33,497 nt of DNA from Candidatus Methylumidiphilus alinenensis (GCA_003242955.1 QJPH01000465.1:1-33497); one strand, 5' to 3'; positions 15,509-25,129 are shown, numbered from the stretch's first letter. Made by a program: numbers and translations. Notes: generated by a model not told the origin, from the letters alone.

Positions 15509-15723
15509 AACGGCGAGTACTCCCGCTTGGGAATGGTGTTTTTGAAGCTCCAGCTTCCCATAGCACAGCCAAGCAGCACGCCAAGGAAGGAAAAAGAAAG
15601 TCTCACGCAACGGCGCAACGACGCAACGTAAAAGCATAAAGTCACGAGTTATGACCACGTTCACCCGGATTTTCGCTCGCCAAGCGGCTACATCCGGGCT
15701 ACGGCCTACACGTTTGAGTAACA
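15509..15723. repeat. Intergenic repeat remnants
   Basis: No gene is seen. The stretch contains CTCACGCAACGGCGCAACGA-type sequence (from ~15601) and, at 15661-15707, a copy of the repeat that includes CGCCAAGCGGCTACATCCGG. That repeat recurs in inverted, variant form around 25677-25703. It runs directly into the stop codon of the lipoprotein gene at 15724. Confidence 0.5.
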
Positions 15724-16221
15724 TCAGTTGGTTATTTCAACTTTGCAAACCTCGCGCATCCACCGGGAAGCCTCCATATCCATCTGGATTTGATGCACAC
15801 GCACCCCAGAACCGGAATGCTTTAGCAGACAAAATTCCGCGCTGTAACTATGAGCTTCATATTGGTCTTGCAAAGGCGCGATGATCGAGACACCATACAC
15901 TTGGCCCGGTATTAGTGGCCCTGCTGGTACTAACGGAGGATAAACTGCGATAGTTTGTCCATAAGGTATGCATTGGTCGGGGGTGAGGGGGGGAAGCTTT
16001 TTAAACTCAATAGCCCAAACCTTTTCACCATGCTCTCCGACAACCTCAATTGCCACCAGATTTGGCTTGCCAACTCGCGTCTTCTCAGTGTTTTCTATCG
16101 AAAAACAAGGGACATCCCCCATTTGCCTAACAACGGCCAGCCCCATTTCATGACGACTCGGAGTGCAACCGCTGATTTGCGTGAGAACAAGCACGATGAC
16201 TAGAATCAAATTTCCGCGCAT
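15724..16221 (-). CDS. Putative lipoprotein, unknown function
   Basis: This 165-residue protein has a short signal peptide and a lipobox, QISGC (C19). The mature domain is rich in predicted beta strands (VAIEVVGEHGEKVWAIEF; QTIAVYPPLVPAGPLIPGQVYGVSII) and contains a few cysteines. It resembles small extracytoplasmic lipoproteins of gammaproteobacteria, but no function can be given. No strong ribosome binding site precedes the ATG. Its stop TGA lies inside the 11-mer ACTGATGTTAC, the same sequence that forms the outer end of the MITE at 22364-22513, so its C-terminus may have been altered by a repeat insertion. Confidence 0.65.
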   Translation of the reverse strand: MRGNLILVIVLVLTQISGCTPSRHEMGLAVVRQMGDVPCFSIENTEKTRVGKPNLVAIEVVGEHGEKVWAIEFKKLPPLTPDQCIPYGQTIAVYPPLVPAGPLIPGQVYGVSIIAPLQDQYEAHSYSAEFCLLKHSGSGVRVHQIQMDMEASRWMREVCKVEITN

Positions 16222-16387
16222 AGATTGAATCTGCTTGTTATGGAAGATTGTTCTTGTCAGCCGGATCGGTTAGGAAATCTTGTAGCGTTCGTTCATAGTC
16301 TTCAATAGTGTACGGAATAGGGCAGTTTGGTTAGGGGTAACAGGTTCAACTTGATCGGAAACGTCCTCGCAAGCGGGCGTTTCCGGC
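16222..16387 (-). other. Short intergenic stretch with a possible gene fragment and a hairpin
   Basis: On the minus strand the sequence from about 16325 to a TAA at 16238 reads IPYTIEDYERTLQDFL and then DPADKNNLP. This looks protein-like but has no start codon, because a stop lies just upstream in frame. It may be the tail of a decayed gene. A perfect 8-bp stem (16356-16363/16378-16385, CGGAAACG) belongs to the repeat that abuts the Nudix stop codon and could also act as its transcript end. Confidence 0.3.
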
Positions 16388-16927
16388 CTACAACCCACCC
16401 GGCTCGACATCCTCCATCCGCATGACAAACTGGCCGGTTTCCCGGTCGGCGAAGAAATAAGCAAGGGAGCGGCGGACGGTTTCAAAGGCCAGTTTGTCCC
16501 AAGGGATGTCTTGTTGCTGAAACAAACGGGTTTCCAAGCTTTCGTAACCGGGAAAAAAGCTCTCGTTGACCATGTTGGCGCGGAAAAATACGTAAACTTG
16601 GGAGATGTGCGGCAGGCTGAACAAGTTGTAGAGCGAGCCGATTTCCACTTCCACGTTGGCCTCTTCCATCGCTTCGCGGCTCGCCGCAGCTTGCAAGTTC
16701 TCGCCCATTTCCATGAATCCCGCCGGCAAGGTCCAAAAACCTAAACGTGGTTCAATGGCTCGACGGCATAATAAAACCTTGTCCCCCCAAACAGGAATGC
16801 AGCCAACGATGACTTTCGGGTTGTGGTAATGGACCACTCCGCAGGCATCGCAAATATGGCGCGAACGGTCATCGCCTTCGGGAACCCCAATTCGCACCTG
16901 TGATCCGCATTGGCAGCAATATTTCAT
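16388..16927 (-). CDS. Nudix hydrolase with an N-terminal zinc ribbon
   Basis: This 179-residue protein starts with a zinc ribbon (C4xxC7 and C26xxC29) and continues with a Nudix domain. The Nudix box reads G70-x5-E76-x7-R84-E85-x2-E88-E89, with the usual late glycine replaced by N91. This ribbon-plus-Nudix form is widespread in proteobacteria and is related to the NudC/ADP-ribose pyrophosphatase group; such enzymes hydrolyse NDP-X compounds. The substrate cannot be told from sequence. It lies 18 bases downstream of rsd on the same strand, so the two probably share a transcript. Its stop codon TAG is the first triplet of a repeat beginning TAGGCCGG. Confidence 0.85.
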   Translation of the reverse strand: MKYCCQCGSQVRIGVPEGDDRSRHICDACGVVHYHNPKVIVGCIPVWGDKVLLCRRAIEPRLGFWTLPAGFMEMGENLQAAASREAMEEANVEVEIGSLYNLFSLPHISQVYVFFRANMVNESFFPGYESLETRLFQQQDIPWDKLAFETVRRSLAYFFADRETGQFVMRMEDVEPGGL

Positions 16928-16945
16928 CTCAGCACCTTAAGGGTA

Positions 16946-17386
16946 TCATGCTGTCATCCCTTCGATCAGGCGGTCTTCCAATTCGTCTCTTAGCGCCAAT
17001 GCATCACCCAGAATCAACAATTCATCAGGCAATGCCAAGTCCAAGGACTCAGAAGGAGTTGCCACAATCTTGTCATTAAAATCCAGCACAGTGTCCGTGG
17101 TTTCAATCATTTGCGGGAATATTTCCTCCGCTAGCGCAAGGATTCCCGAGCGATTCTCATGTCCATTGACCAAATGATGGAAAATCCCAAAATGCTCCAG
17201 CGAGATATAATCAATCAACTCCTGGCAAAACTGTCGGACCAAAGGCTCCAAGCGTTGTTCCGGCCTGTAGGGTTGAAGGCTGACAAGTTGCTCGCGCAAG
17301 TCCCGGACATGTTCCCGTTTTATAAACAATTCCCGCGCCAGCTTGTGGGTCTGAAGCCTGCGCTCGCAAAAATTTTCGTTGTTCAT
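16946..17386 (-). CDS. rsd: Rsd/AlgQ family regulator of sigma-70
   Basis: This 146-residue, all-helical protein matches the Rsd/AlgQ family. The diagnostic block FCQELIDYISLEHFGIFHHL is at residues 53-72, preceded by REQLVSLQPY. Rsd binds the housekeeping sigma factor and sequesters it from core RNA polymerase, favouring alternative sigma factors in stationary phase; in E. coli it also stimulates SpoT hydrolase. The sigma-binding face cannot be verified residue by residue here. It is divergent from purD across a 140-base spacer and leads the Nudix gene. Confidence 0.8.
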   Translation of the reverse strand: MNNENFCERRLQTHKLARELFIKREHVRDLREQLVSLQPYRPEQRLEPLVRQFCQELIDYISLEHFGIFHHLVNGHENRSGILALAEEIFPQMIETTDTVLDFNDKIVATPSESLDLALPDELLILGDALALRDELEDRLIEGMTA

Positions 17387-17476
17387 GTAATCAGTGGTTT
17401 TTCTTGTTGGTCATTTTAGGCATACTTTAGGCTATACCGCTTGGCAGGACAATCGCCTTGCGTCAGGTTTTTTTAT

Positions 17477-17501
17477 CGGTGCATTGCACCGTTCCTTTTT
17501 T
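17477..17501. terminator. Small hairpin with T-tract in the rsd-purD spacer
   Basis: CGGTGC-ATT-GCACCG (17477-17491) is followed by TTCCTTTTTT. The shape is that of a weak intrinsic terminator on the plus strand. No plus-strand gene lies directly upstream, so it might instead act as a leader attenuator for purD. The role is uncertain. Confidence 0.35.
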
Positions 17502-17527
17502 ACTCATGACAATAAGGTGTCTAACGG

Positions 17528-18808
<1,281 letters not shown>

Positions 18809-18811
18809 ACC

Positions 18812-19471
18812 ATGCTGGAAAATCTATTGACGGGAGTCGGTTTAATGAAACCCGGCGGCGCACTGCCTGACAAGGCTAAATCGCTGCCGGGCCGTGAGGA
18901 AAAAATGCCTGTCCCGGAAAAACATTACGTCAACAGACATCCCATGGCCCCGCCTTTTCCTGAGGGTATGGAAACCACCTTGTTCGCCATGGGTTGTTTC
19001 TGGGGCGCGGAGCGGCGTTTTTGGCAACAGAATGGAGTCTACCTGACCGCTGTAGGTTACGCTGGTGGTTTCACGCCCAATCCAACCTACAATGAAGTTT
19101 GCACCGGGCTAACTGGCCACACCGAAGCAGTGTTGTTGGTTTTCGACCCGGCCAGTATAAATTATGGCGAATTGCTGCGGCTGTTTTGGGAGTCGCATGA
19201 CCCGACCCAAGGCATGCGGCAAGGGAATGACCGTGGAACCCAGTATCGTTCGGCAATTGGCGTTTTTTCGGCACGGCAAAAAGTCTTGGCGCTTGCATCA
19301 ATGCAGGCATACGAAGAAAGGCTTACACTGGCTGGGTTCGGCACCATCACAACGGAAATACTCGAAAACCCCGAGTTTTTTTACGCAGAGGGCTACCATC
19401 AGCAATATTTGGCGAAAAACCCAAGCGGATATTGCGGACTAGGAGGAACGGGAATTGCCTGTTCGCTTTAG
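18812..19471 (+). CDS. msrA: Peptide methionine (S)-S-oxide reductase
   Basis: This 219-residue MsrA repairs the S-epimer of oxidised methionine using thioredoxin. The active site GCFWGAE (61-67, nucleophile C62) is present. [23 protein letters not shown] follows in the expected order, with the C-terminal GYCGLGG and IACSL carrying candidate resolving cysteines C208 and C217. The ~55-residue N-terminal extension ([12 protein letters not shown]-like, then PPFPEGMET) is typical of the longer bacterial form and supports the ATG at 18812. It forms a unit with purD, 3 bases apart. Confidence 0.95.
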   Translation: MLENLLTGVGLMKPGGALPDKAKSLPGREEKMPVPEKHYVNRHPMAPPFPEGMETTLFAMGCFWGAERRFWQQNGVYLTAVGYAGGFTPNPTYNEVCTGLTGHTEAVLLVFDPASINYGELLRLFWESHDPTQGMRQGNDRGTQYRSAIGVFSARQKVLALASMQAYEERLTLAGFGTITTEILENPEFFYAEGYHQQYLAKNPSGYCGLGGTGIACSL

Positions 19472-19518
19472 CCAAGTGGGTCTGGCGCGTTTCTTTGGCG
19501 AACGCCCGACGTTGGAAT

Positions 19519-19552
19519 GTCGGGCAACGCAAGAAGCTGTTGCCCGACCTTT
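19519..19552 (+). terminator. Probable intrinsic terminator after msrA
   Basis: A perfect 10-bp stem GTCGGGCAAC/GTTGCCCGAC (19519-19528/19539-19548) with a 10-base loop is followed by CTTTTAT. It lies 48 bases after the msrA stop on the same strand. The T-tract is short, so termination may be partial. Confidence 0.5.
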
Positions 19553-19611
19553 TATGGCTTTGCGCCCTACAAATTGCGCTTTACCGCGTTGTCCGCAGAC
19601 GGACATCCAAG

Positions 19612-19690
19612 GGCGGAATAGGCGGTACTCCGCCGTATTCCGCCGCATGTGTAGCCATTCGGCGCAATACGCGAGTACGCTATTGCGCCC
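19612..19690. repeat. Two adjacent palindromic REP-like hairpins
   Basis: GGCGGAATA with GGCGG pairs with CCGCC and TATTCCGCC (about 19612-19644). A second palindrome, GGCGCAATACGCG with its inverse, covers about 19660-19689. Both are short interspersed palindromes lying between the msrA terminator and regB. They probably isolate the two transcripts; no gene is present in 19472-19726. Confidence 0.5.
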
Positions 19691-19726
19691 TTGCGCTCCC
19701 ACCCCTTTAACTTACAAAATCCCGAT

Positions 19727-21076
19727 ATGCATGAAGAACCGCTAATCAGCATTCCCGAACCGGTCACATCCGACAACTCCGCTTGGATGAATTTGAGGTG
19801 GTTTTTTGTCCTGCGCAACCTTCTCATTTGTGTGGAGGCATTGAGCGTGATGATCAGCGTTTACGGGCTTGACATTCCCCTGCATCAAACCGCGCTGACC
19901 GGCATAATCACTTTGCAAGTTGCCCTTAATTGGTATACCTGGATTCGGCTTGACCGTGATCACCCCGTCACGGCTGCGGAACTCTGCATTCAACTGTGTT
20001 GTGACATTCTCGCCATAACCGGCATACTTTATTTTACCGGTGGCGCGACCAATCCACTCACATGGTTTTTTCTGCTCCCTCTGATCATTGCGGCGATTGT
20101 ACTGCCGCAGACTTTCACTTGGTATCTAGTGATATTCGCATCTTCGTGCTATACGATTTTGATGCTCTATTACGAACCGTTGCCTCTGATTGTGCCGATG
20201 ACTTTGGCCGATGTCCCCGAGCAGCACGACCATCATGTGATGATGGACCATGACGATATAAGGGTTCATGTCTTCGGCATGTGGTTCGGGTTTGTATTCA
20301 GCGCAGTGTTGGTGGCTTATTTTGTTGTCGGCATGGCTGATTCCCTGCGCAAACTCGACCGTAAACTTGCCAATGTGCGCGAACAGGCTCTCCGCAACGA
20401 ACGGGTCGTCGCCCTCGGCACATTGGCGGCAGGCGCGGCGCATGAAATGGGGACACCCTTGGGTACCATGGCTATTCTGATTCATGACATGGAAAAGGAA
20501 TACAAGCATTCATCTTCCCAAGAGTTGTATCAGAAGATGAAAATCCTGCGCGAGCAAGTGAACCGCTGTAAAGCGGCACTTTCAGTGATGTCGGCCTCGG
20601 CTGGGGCTATTCGGGCGGATTCTGGGCGTATCATGCCTATCTCCCGGTATTTGGACGAGGTGGTCGCCAGTTGGCGGGAACAAGGATTGCCAACCGAACT
20701 CGTTTATCGGAAGACAGGGTTTGAACCTTCCCCCAGCATCTTGGCCGAGCGTACACTGACCCATGCTTTAGTCAACATTCTGAACAACTCTTCCGATGCC
20801 TCCCCCCAAGGCATTAAGTTGCAGGCGCGTTGGACCCTTGAATATGCGATACTTGAAATTCTTGACGAAGGGCCGGGTATTCCCCCTGCCATTTCAGCCG
20901 CACTGGGGAAAGACCCCGTGTCAAGCAAGGAGCATGGCTTAGGAGTCGGGCTTTTCCTAGCCTTCGCGGCAATTGAACGCCTGGGCGGGAAAATCAAAAT
21001 GCAGGGGCGCACCGATAGGCCTGGCACGTTGACCCGCATAAACCTTCCATTGACTGGAGAGACAGGAGAACTCTAA
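19727..21076 (+). CDS. regB: RegB/PrrB-type redox sensor histidine kinase
   Basis: This 449-residue membrane kinase has about six N-terminal membrane segments. The quinone-sensing motif GGATNP (105-110) corresponds to the GGxxNPF motif of RegB. The H-box AAGAAHEMGTPLG has phospho-accepting H239. C281 in NRCKAAL may correspond to the redox-active cysteine of the RegB dimer interface. The ATPase shows N-box ILNNSSDA, DEGPGIP and GLGVGLFLA. RegB phosphorylates RegA in response to quinone pool and oxygen. I chose ATG 19727; an in-frame TTG at 19691 is possible, but neither has a clear ribosome binding site. regA follows after one base. Confidence 0.9.
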   Translation: MHEEPLISIPEPVTSDNSAWMNLRWFFVLRNLLICVEALSVMISVYGLDIPLHQTALTGIITLQVALNWYTWIRLDRDHPVTAAELCIQLCCDILAITGILYFTGGATNPLTWFFLLPLIIAAIVLPQTFTWYLVIFASSCYTILMLYYEPLPLIVPMTLADVPEQHDHHVMMDHDDIRVHVFGMWFGFVFSAVLVAYFVVGMADSLRKLDRKLANVREQALRNERVVALGTLAAGAAHEMGTPLGTMAILIHDMEKEYKHSSSQELYQKMKILREQVNRCKAALSVMSASAGAIRADSGRIMPISRYLDEVVASWREQGLPTELVYRKTGFEPSPSILAERTLTHALVNILNNSSDASPQGIKLQARWTLEYAILEILDEGPGIPPAISAALGKDPVSSKEHGLGVGLFLAFAAIERLGGKIKMQGRTDRPGTLTRINLPLTGETGEL

Positions 21077-21077
21077 C

Positions 21078-21635
21078 ATGGCGATAAAGTTGCCGGATAC
21101 CTCCGAACAACCCAGAGTGTTGCTGGTTGATGACGACCCCACCTTCTGTATGGTCCTTAAAATGGCCATGGAGAAACGCGGATTTGAAGTGTTAGTAGCA
21201 CACGACTTGGCAAGCGGCATCGAATTGGCAGACAAAGCCGAACCCGAATATGCTGTGATCGACTTGCGCATCGGCTATGAGTCTGGGCTGTCCCTAGTCA
21301 AACGTCTAGTTGAGTTGGACGACCACACTCGGATTGTCATGCTGACCGGTTTCGCTAGCATAGCGACAGCAGTGGAGGCCATCAAACTGGGTGCGACCCA
21401 CTACCTGACCAAACCGGCAGATGCGGATGAAATCGTTGCCGCCCTGCATAAAAATGAAGGCGACGAGAGTGTCGAAATCAAGGATAAGCCTCTTTCGGTC
21501 AAACGCCTGGAATGGGAACACCTGCAGAAAATTTTAGTCGAGCACGACAATAACATTTCTGCCGCCGCCCGCGCCCTCGGAATGCACAGGCGCACTTTAC
21601 AGCGGAAACTGGAGAAAAGGCCGGTGAAAGATTGA
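21078..21635 (+). CDS. regA: RegA/PrrA/ActR-type response regulator
   Basis: This 185-residue regulator has a receiver domain with acidic pocket D18-D20, phospho-acceptor D62 in VIDLRIGYESG and K112 in LTKPAD. The Fis-like helix-turn-helix tail ISAAARALGMHRRTLQRKL matches the highly conserved RegA recognition helix. In proteobacteria RegA/PrrA controls respiration, carbon and nitrogen fixation and other redox-linked genes. It starts one base after regB and its TGA overlaps the TTG start of the phosphopantetheinyl transferase, so all three are coupled. Confidence 0.93.
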   Translation: MAIKLPDTSEQPRVLLVDDDPTFCMVLKMAMEKRGFEVLVAHDLASGIELADKAEPEYAVIDLRIGYESGLSLVKRLVELDDHTRIVMLTGFASIATAVEAIKLGATHYLTKPADADEIVAALHKNEGDESVEIKDKPLSVKRLEWEHLQKILVEHDNNISAAARALGMHRRTLQRKLEKRPVKD

Positions 21636-22393
21636 ACCTTGAAATGAGTGGCTTGGACAGGGAAATCCATGTCTATAGCCTAAATGTGGCACACTTCCTC
21701 TATGATTATTCCCGGTGCTTCTGGTCCTTGCTTGCCGATGATGAACGTGAGCGTGCATCGCGGATAAAACACCAAGAAACCCAACAGTGTTTCGTTTTGG
21801 TCCGTTCTTGCTTGCGTTCCTTGCTAGGGCGCTATTTATCCTGCGATGCACGCTCCATTCGATTTGCCCTAGGTGAAAAAGGCAAGCCCCGTCTGGCTGG
21901 GCTGGAACCCGACAGGGGGCTAGTGTTCAATGTCTCCCATACTGGCAATTTCGGATTAATAGCATTCGCATCCGACACCGCCTTGGGAGTGGATGTAGAA
22001 AGGCGACGGCCCATGACGGACATGGATGGCATCGCCGAACGGTGTTTCTCCGCTGGCGAACTGGCCCATTGGAGGGCTTTGCCACCTGATCGTTGTCTTC
22101 AAGCATTCTTTGATTATTGGTGCTTCAAGGAAGCCTTTGTCAAAGCTACGGGGCAGGGTATCACGCTGGGGCTGGAATCATGCGTTGTGGATCTGTCCCG
22201 CCAACCCCGCATGGATTTGATTCCAAATAGTTACGGTAACCCTGACGAGTGGCAGGTGGCAGAAATTGATGCCTTTGCAGACCACAGCGCGGGAATCTGC
22301 TATCGCGGTGCCGAACGAAAACTACGCCACTTCGACGAAGAAGCGTTGGTGAACATATTATTTACTGATGTTACGCACCGTGGGCCGGAATAA
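21632..22393 (+). CDS. 4'-phosphopantetheinyl transferase (Sfp type), C-terminus supplied by a MITE
   Basis: This 253-residue Sfp-type enzyme moves the phosphopantetheine arm from CoA to acyl or peptidyl carrier proteins. Metal-binding GVDVE (D121, E123) and the WCFKEAFVKATGQGI block (E167, K171) are intact, as is FNVSHTG. The TTG at 21632 overlaps the regA TGA; ATG 21644 is an alternative. The last nine codons after residue F244 and the TAA lie inside a 150-bp MITE (22364-22513). Removing the element and one TATTT copy would restore the ending N-L-P-L and a TAG. Catalytic residues are far from the change, so the enzyme is probably active. Confidence 0.9.
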   Translation: MNLEMSGLDREIHVYSLNVAHFLYDYSRCFWSLLADDERERASRIKHQETQQCFVLVRSCLRSLLGRYLSCDARSIRFALGEKGKPRLAGLEPDRGLVFNVSHTGNFGLIAFASDTALGVDVERRRPMTDMDGIAERCFSAGELAHWRALPPDRCLQAFFDYWCFKEAFVKATGQGITLGLESCVVDLSRQPRMDLIPNSYGNPDEWQVAEIDAFADHSAGICYRGAERKLRHFDEEALVNILFTDVTHRGPE

Positions 22394-22513
22394 GCCCGTT
22401 TACGGGCGTTTCCGGCAAGAGCATCATCCGGGACAAGGCGGCTTACTTCGCCGGAAACGCCCGCCGGGGCGGGCTTATTCCGGCCTACGTCTGGCATCAT
22501 GCGTAACATCAGT
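22364..22513. mobile_element. 150-bp MITE with 14-bp inverted repeats and a 5-bp target duplication, inserted in a coding end
   Basis: ACTGATGTTACGCA at 22364-22377 is perfectly inverted at 22500-22513. TATTT flanks both sides (22359-22363 and 22514-22518). Internal inverted repeats are built from GGCCGGAATAAGCCCG and GGGCGTTTCCGGC. The left end enters the phosphopantetheinyl transferase frame and provides its new stop codon. No transposase is encoded. Confidence 0.85.
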
Positions 22514-22536
22514 TATTTAATCTCCCACTTTAGGTC

Positions 22537-22670
22537 TGGGGTGCGATTAAAAGTCATGCGCACGAACTCGTCAAAGCATGAAATTACGCCGTGAGAGCAA
22601 GGCTTGCCTTGCCTACACACCCCATCGCAAGGCAAGCCTTGCGCCCCCGAATCACTTTTAATCGCCCCCA
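22537..22670. mobile_element. 134-bp MITE-like palindromic element
   Basis: TGGGGTGCGATTAAAAGT (22537-22554) is mirrored at 22654-22670 with one base missing. The interior contains GCAAGGCTTGCCTTGC-like inverted sequence. No target duplication is clear. It is only 23 bases from the preceding element. Together the two fill most of the gap between the phosphopantetheinyl transferase gene and the cold-shock gene. Confidence 0.65.
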
Positions 22671-22685
22671 TACGTTTGAAAAACA

Positions 22686-22714
22686 TTGAAATAGCAAGCC
22701 CTCTTCTGTATCCT
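22686..22714 (+). promoter_or_regulatory. Putative sigma-70 promoter of the cold-shock gene
   Basis: TTGAAA (22686-22691) and TATCCT (22709-22714) are separated by 17 bases. Transcription would start near 22721, giving a leader of about 150 bases before the ATG. cspA-type mRNAs often have leaders of this length that refold with temperature. Boxes are seen directly; activity is inferred. Confidence 0.45.
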
Positions 22715-22873
22715 AAAGGGGCTGTATATCAACTTAGCGGATGCAACTGAATAGTTTCAGTTCCCCGTTAAAATTCCGATTTGAAGAACAGTTTGAAAAC
22801 CGTCGTTGCACGAAAATGGCGGATTGGTACCGGCTCGCATGAGCGTTATATTTAAGCAGTGAGATTTTGTAGT

Positions 22874-23083
22874 ATGTCAGAAGAGCAAAGAGGAACCGTA
22901 AAGTGGTTCAATGAAACGAAAGGATACGGTTTTATCCATCGCGAAGAGGGAGACGATCTATTTGTCCATTTCCGATCTATCGTCGGCAGCGGATTCAAGA
23001 CCCTGAAGGAGGGTCAAGCCGTAAGCTTTATTGAGGTCAAGGGCCAGAAAGGCCCACAGGCGGATAACGTTACCGTCCTCTAA
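22874..23083 (+). CDS. Cold-shock domain protein (CspA family)
   Basis: This 69-residue single cold-shock domain has RNP1-like KGYGFIH and RNP2-like DLFVHF, beginning [17 protein letters not shown]. It binds single-stranded RNA/DNA as a chaperone. The ATG at 22874 fits the family start; the frame is open a few codons upstream (22859). No strong ribosome binding site is visible, but the leader is long, as in cold-inducible relatives. A strong terminator follows at 23110. A DEAD-box helicase of the CsdA type comes next; both functions relieve RNA structure at low temperature. Confidence 0.9.
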   Translation: MSEEQRGTVKWFNETKGYGFIHREEGDDLFVHFRSIVGSGFKTLKEGQAVSFIEVKGQKGPQADNVTVL

Positions 23084-23109
23084 TGTACTTTTCCCAGTGC
23101 ATATGATAG

Positions 23110-23136
23110 GCAGGCCGACCATGCGGCCTGCTTTTC
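23110..23136 (+). terminator. Intrinsic terminator after the cold-shock gene
   Basis: GCAGGCCG (23110-23117) pairs perfectly with CGGCCTGC (23124-23131) and is followed by TTTTCTCC. It sits 27 bases after the cold-shock stop codon. Confidence 0.75.
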
Positions 23137-23263
23137 TCCACCCCTCGCAGGGAACGTGCTTCCTTGCGAAATCTGGGCCCACTGTTGATTTACCGACATC
23201 TTTTTCGGTAACCATCGGCGACAGGGCCCTTCGATTTTCCCCTAATTCGAGTTCCCCATCCTG

Positions 23264-25000
23264 ATGCAATCCACCGAGACTATTTTATCTTTTTCCGATC
23301 TGGCTCTTTCGGCCCCCCTTCTCCAAGCCATCCGCGAAATTGGCTACGAAACTCCCTCGCCTATTCAAGCTGCCAGCATTCCTCCACTTCTCGAAGGCCA
23401 CGACCTTGTAGGTCAGGCGCAGACCGGAACCGGCAAAACGGCTGCTTTTGCCTTGCCGATTCTCAACAACATCGATACTTCGCGCCGTGAACCGCAAGCA
23501 CTGGTGTTGACGCCGACCAGAGAACTGGCGTTGCAAGTGGCCGAGGCTTTTCAAAGCTATGCCCGCCATCTGCCCGACTTCCACATCCTGCCGATTTACG
23601 GCGGGCAAGGCATGGATACCCAACTGCGCCAACTGCGGCGGGGTGTCCATGTGATCGTTGGCACCCCCGGTCGGGTAATGGACCACATGCGCCGCCATAC
23701 CTTGTCTTTGGACGGGTTGACCACCCTAGTGCTGGACGAAGCCGACGAAATGTTGAAAATGGGCTTCATTGACGATGTCGAATGGATATTGGAACAATCG
23801 CCACCGGGACGGCAAATCGCCCTGTTTTCCGCCACCATGCCAGAAGCCATCCGCAAAGTAGCCAAGAACTATCTGCGCGACCCCAAGGAAGCCAAGATCG
23901 AGAATAAAACGGTCACCGTCGAGGCAATTTCCCAGCGTTACTGGCCGGTCACGGGGACGAACAAACTGGATGCCTTGACCCGCATATTGGAGGTCGAGGA
24001 TTTTGATGCCATGCTCATTTTCGTGCGCACAAAAATAGCCACCGAGGAATTGGCCGAGAAGTTGGAGGCGCGAGGCTATTCGGCTGGGGCTTTAAACGGC
24101 GACATGAGCCAGGCGCTGCGCGAAAAAAACGTGGAGCGGCTCAAGAAAAAGACCTTGGATATCGTTGTTGCCACCGACGTGGCAGCGCGCGGATTGGATG
24201 TGGATCGTATTAGCCATGTGATTAACTACGACATTCCTTATGACACTGAAGCCTACATCCACCGCATTGGACGCACTGGCCGGGCGGGCCGCACTGGGAA
24301 CGCCATCCTTTTCGTGGCACCACGCGAACGCCGCATGTTGGTTGCCATCGAAAGGGCCACACGCCATCGTATCCGGGAAATGCATTTGCCTACCCGCGAG
24401 GACATCGCCGAACGCAGGGTAGAGCAATTCAAGGAGCTGGTGATGAATACGCTGGAATCGGAAGAATTGAGCTTTTACCGCGAATTCGTCCAACATCTCG
24501 GCAAGGAAAAAAATCTCGCACCGTTGGACATCGCCTCGGCACTGACCTTCCTGGCACAGAAAGACCGCCCCTTGCTTCCGGCAGATAGGTCGTCACACTC
24601 AGAGCATTTTGATGACGGGCGTGATGCGCGCAAGCGTGCCGACCGTAGCGAACGTCCCGATAGGGGCGGGGAAAAACGTGAACGTCCCCAGCGGGATTTC
24701 GACGATTCAGGCACACTTTACCGCATTGAGGTGGGCCGGAACGACGGTGTCGCCCCCAAAGACATTGTCGGTGCAATCGCCAACGAGGCAGGCATCCCCG
24801 GCAAGTCCATAGGCCACATTAAGATTTACGACGAGTTCTGCACCGTGAGCCTACCCGCCGATATGCCGCTACAAACCTTGAAGCGGATGGAACGAATCTT
24901 CATTATGGGCAAGCCCATTAACATCACCCCTTGGACCGGTGGGCCACCCCCTGCTTCCTTCCCAAGGAAGCGGACTTATCCACCAAAGAGAGGCGAATAA
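23264..25000 (+). CDS. deaD: DEAD-box ATP-dependent RNA helicase (DeaD/CsdA type)
   Basis: This 578-residue helicase shows the Q motif (PSPIQAASIP), motif I AQTGTGKT (52-59), PTREL, TPGR, DEAD at 158-161 and SAT at 189-191. VATDVAARGLDVD and HRIGRTGR follow in the second RecA domain. A basic, charged linker (~450-480) precedes a DbpA-type RNA-binding domain (IEVGRNDGV...IYDEFCTVSLP) and a basic tail. DeaD/CsdA unwinds structured RNA in ribosome biogenesis and mRNA decay at low temperature. It starts about 180 bases after the cold-shock gene and is on its own transcript because of the terminator at 23110. Confidence 0.95.
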   Translation: MQSTETILSFSDLALSAPLLQAIREIGYETPSPIQAASIPPLLEGHDLVGQAQTGTGKTAAFALPILNNIDTSRREPQALVLTPTRELALQVAEAFQSYARHLPDFHILPIYGGQGMDTQLRQLRRGVHVIVGTPGRVMDHMRRHTLSLDGLTTLVLDEADEMLKMGFIDDVEWILEQSPPGRQIALFSATMPEAIRKVAKNYLRDPKEAKIENKTVTVEAISQRYWPVTGTNKLDALTRILEVEDFDAMLIFVRTKIATEELAEKLEARGYSAGALNGDMSQALREKNVERLKKKTLDIVVATDVAARGLDVDRISHVINYDIPYDTEAYIHRIGRTGRAGRTGNAILFVAPRERRMLVAIERATRHRIREMHLPTREDIAERRVEQFKELVMNTLESEELSFYREFVQHLGKEKNLAPLDIASALTFLAQKDRPLLPADRSSHSEHFDDGRDARKRADRSERPDRGGEKRERPQRDFDDSGTLYRIEVGRNDGVAPKDIVGAIANEAGIPGKSIGHIKIYDEFCTVSLPADMPLQTLKRMERIFIMGKPINITPWTGGPPPASFPRKRTYPPKRGE

Positions 25001-25007
25001 GCCCAGA

Positions 25008-25129
25008 TACAGCATTTTTAATATCAGAGAGTTACTTTTAGGTCATATTATTTTGCAAGGCACATACACGCAAAATGGTTTGATTGAGCGTCCTTTATTA
25101 TTACACTTTGTTAAGAAAAAAATGCTGTA
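25008..25129. mobile_element. MITE of the TACAGCGTTTT family, copy 2
   Basis: TACAGCATTTTT at 25008-25019 is inverted at 25118-25129, giving a 122-bp element. Its left end continues AATATC and GTTAC as in copy 1 (9377). It starts 8 bases after the deaD stop. Confidence 0.65.

Noticed and set aside
16270-16485. 71-residue minus-strand frame overlapping the Nudix end
   Set aside because: It overlaps the conserved end of the Nudix gene in another frame and shows no domain; only its non-overlapping tail is mentioned as a possible remnant.
17477-17501. Hairpin before purD considered as a purine riboswitch
   Set aside because: It is a 6-bp stem without the three-way junction or conserved loops of a purine riboswitch; it was kept only as a weak terminator-like hairpin.
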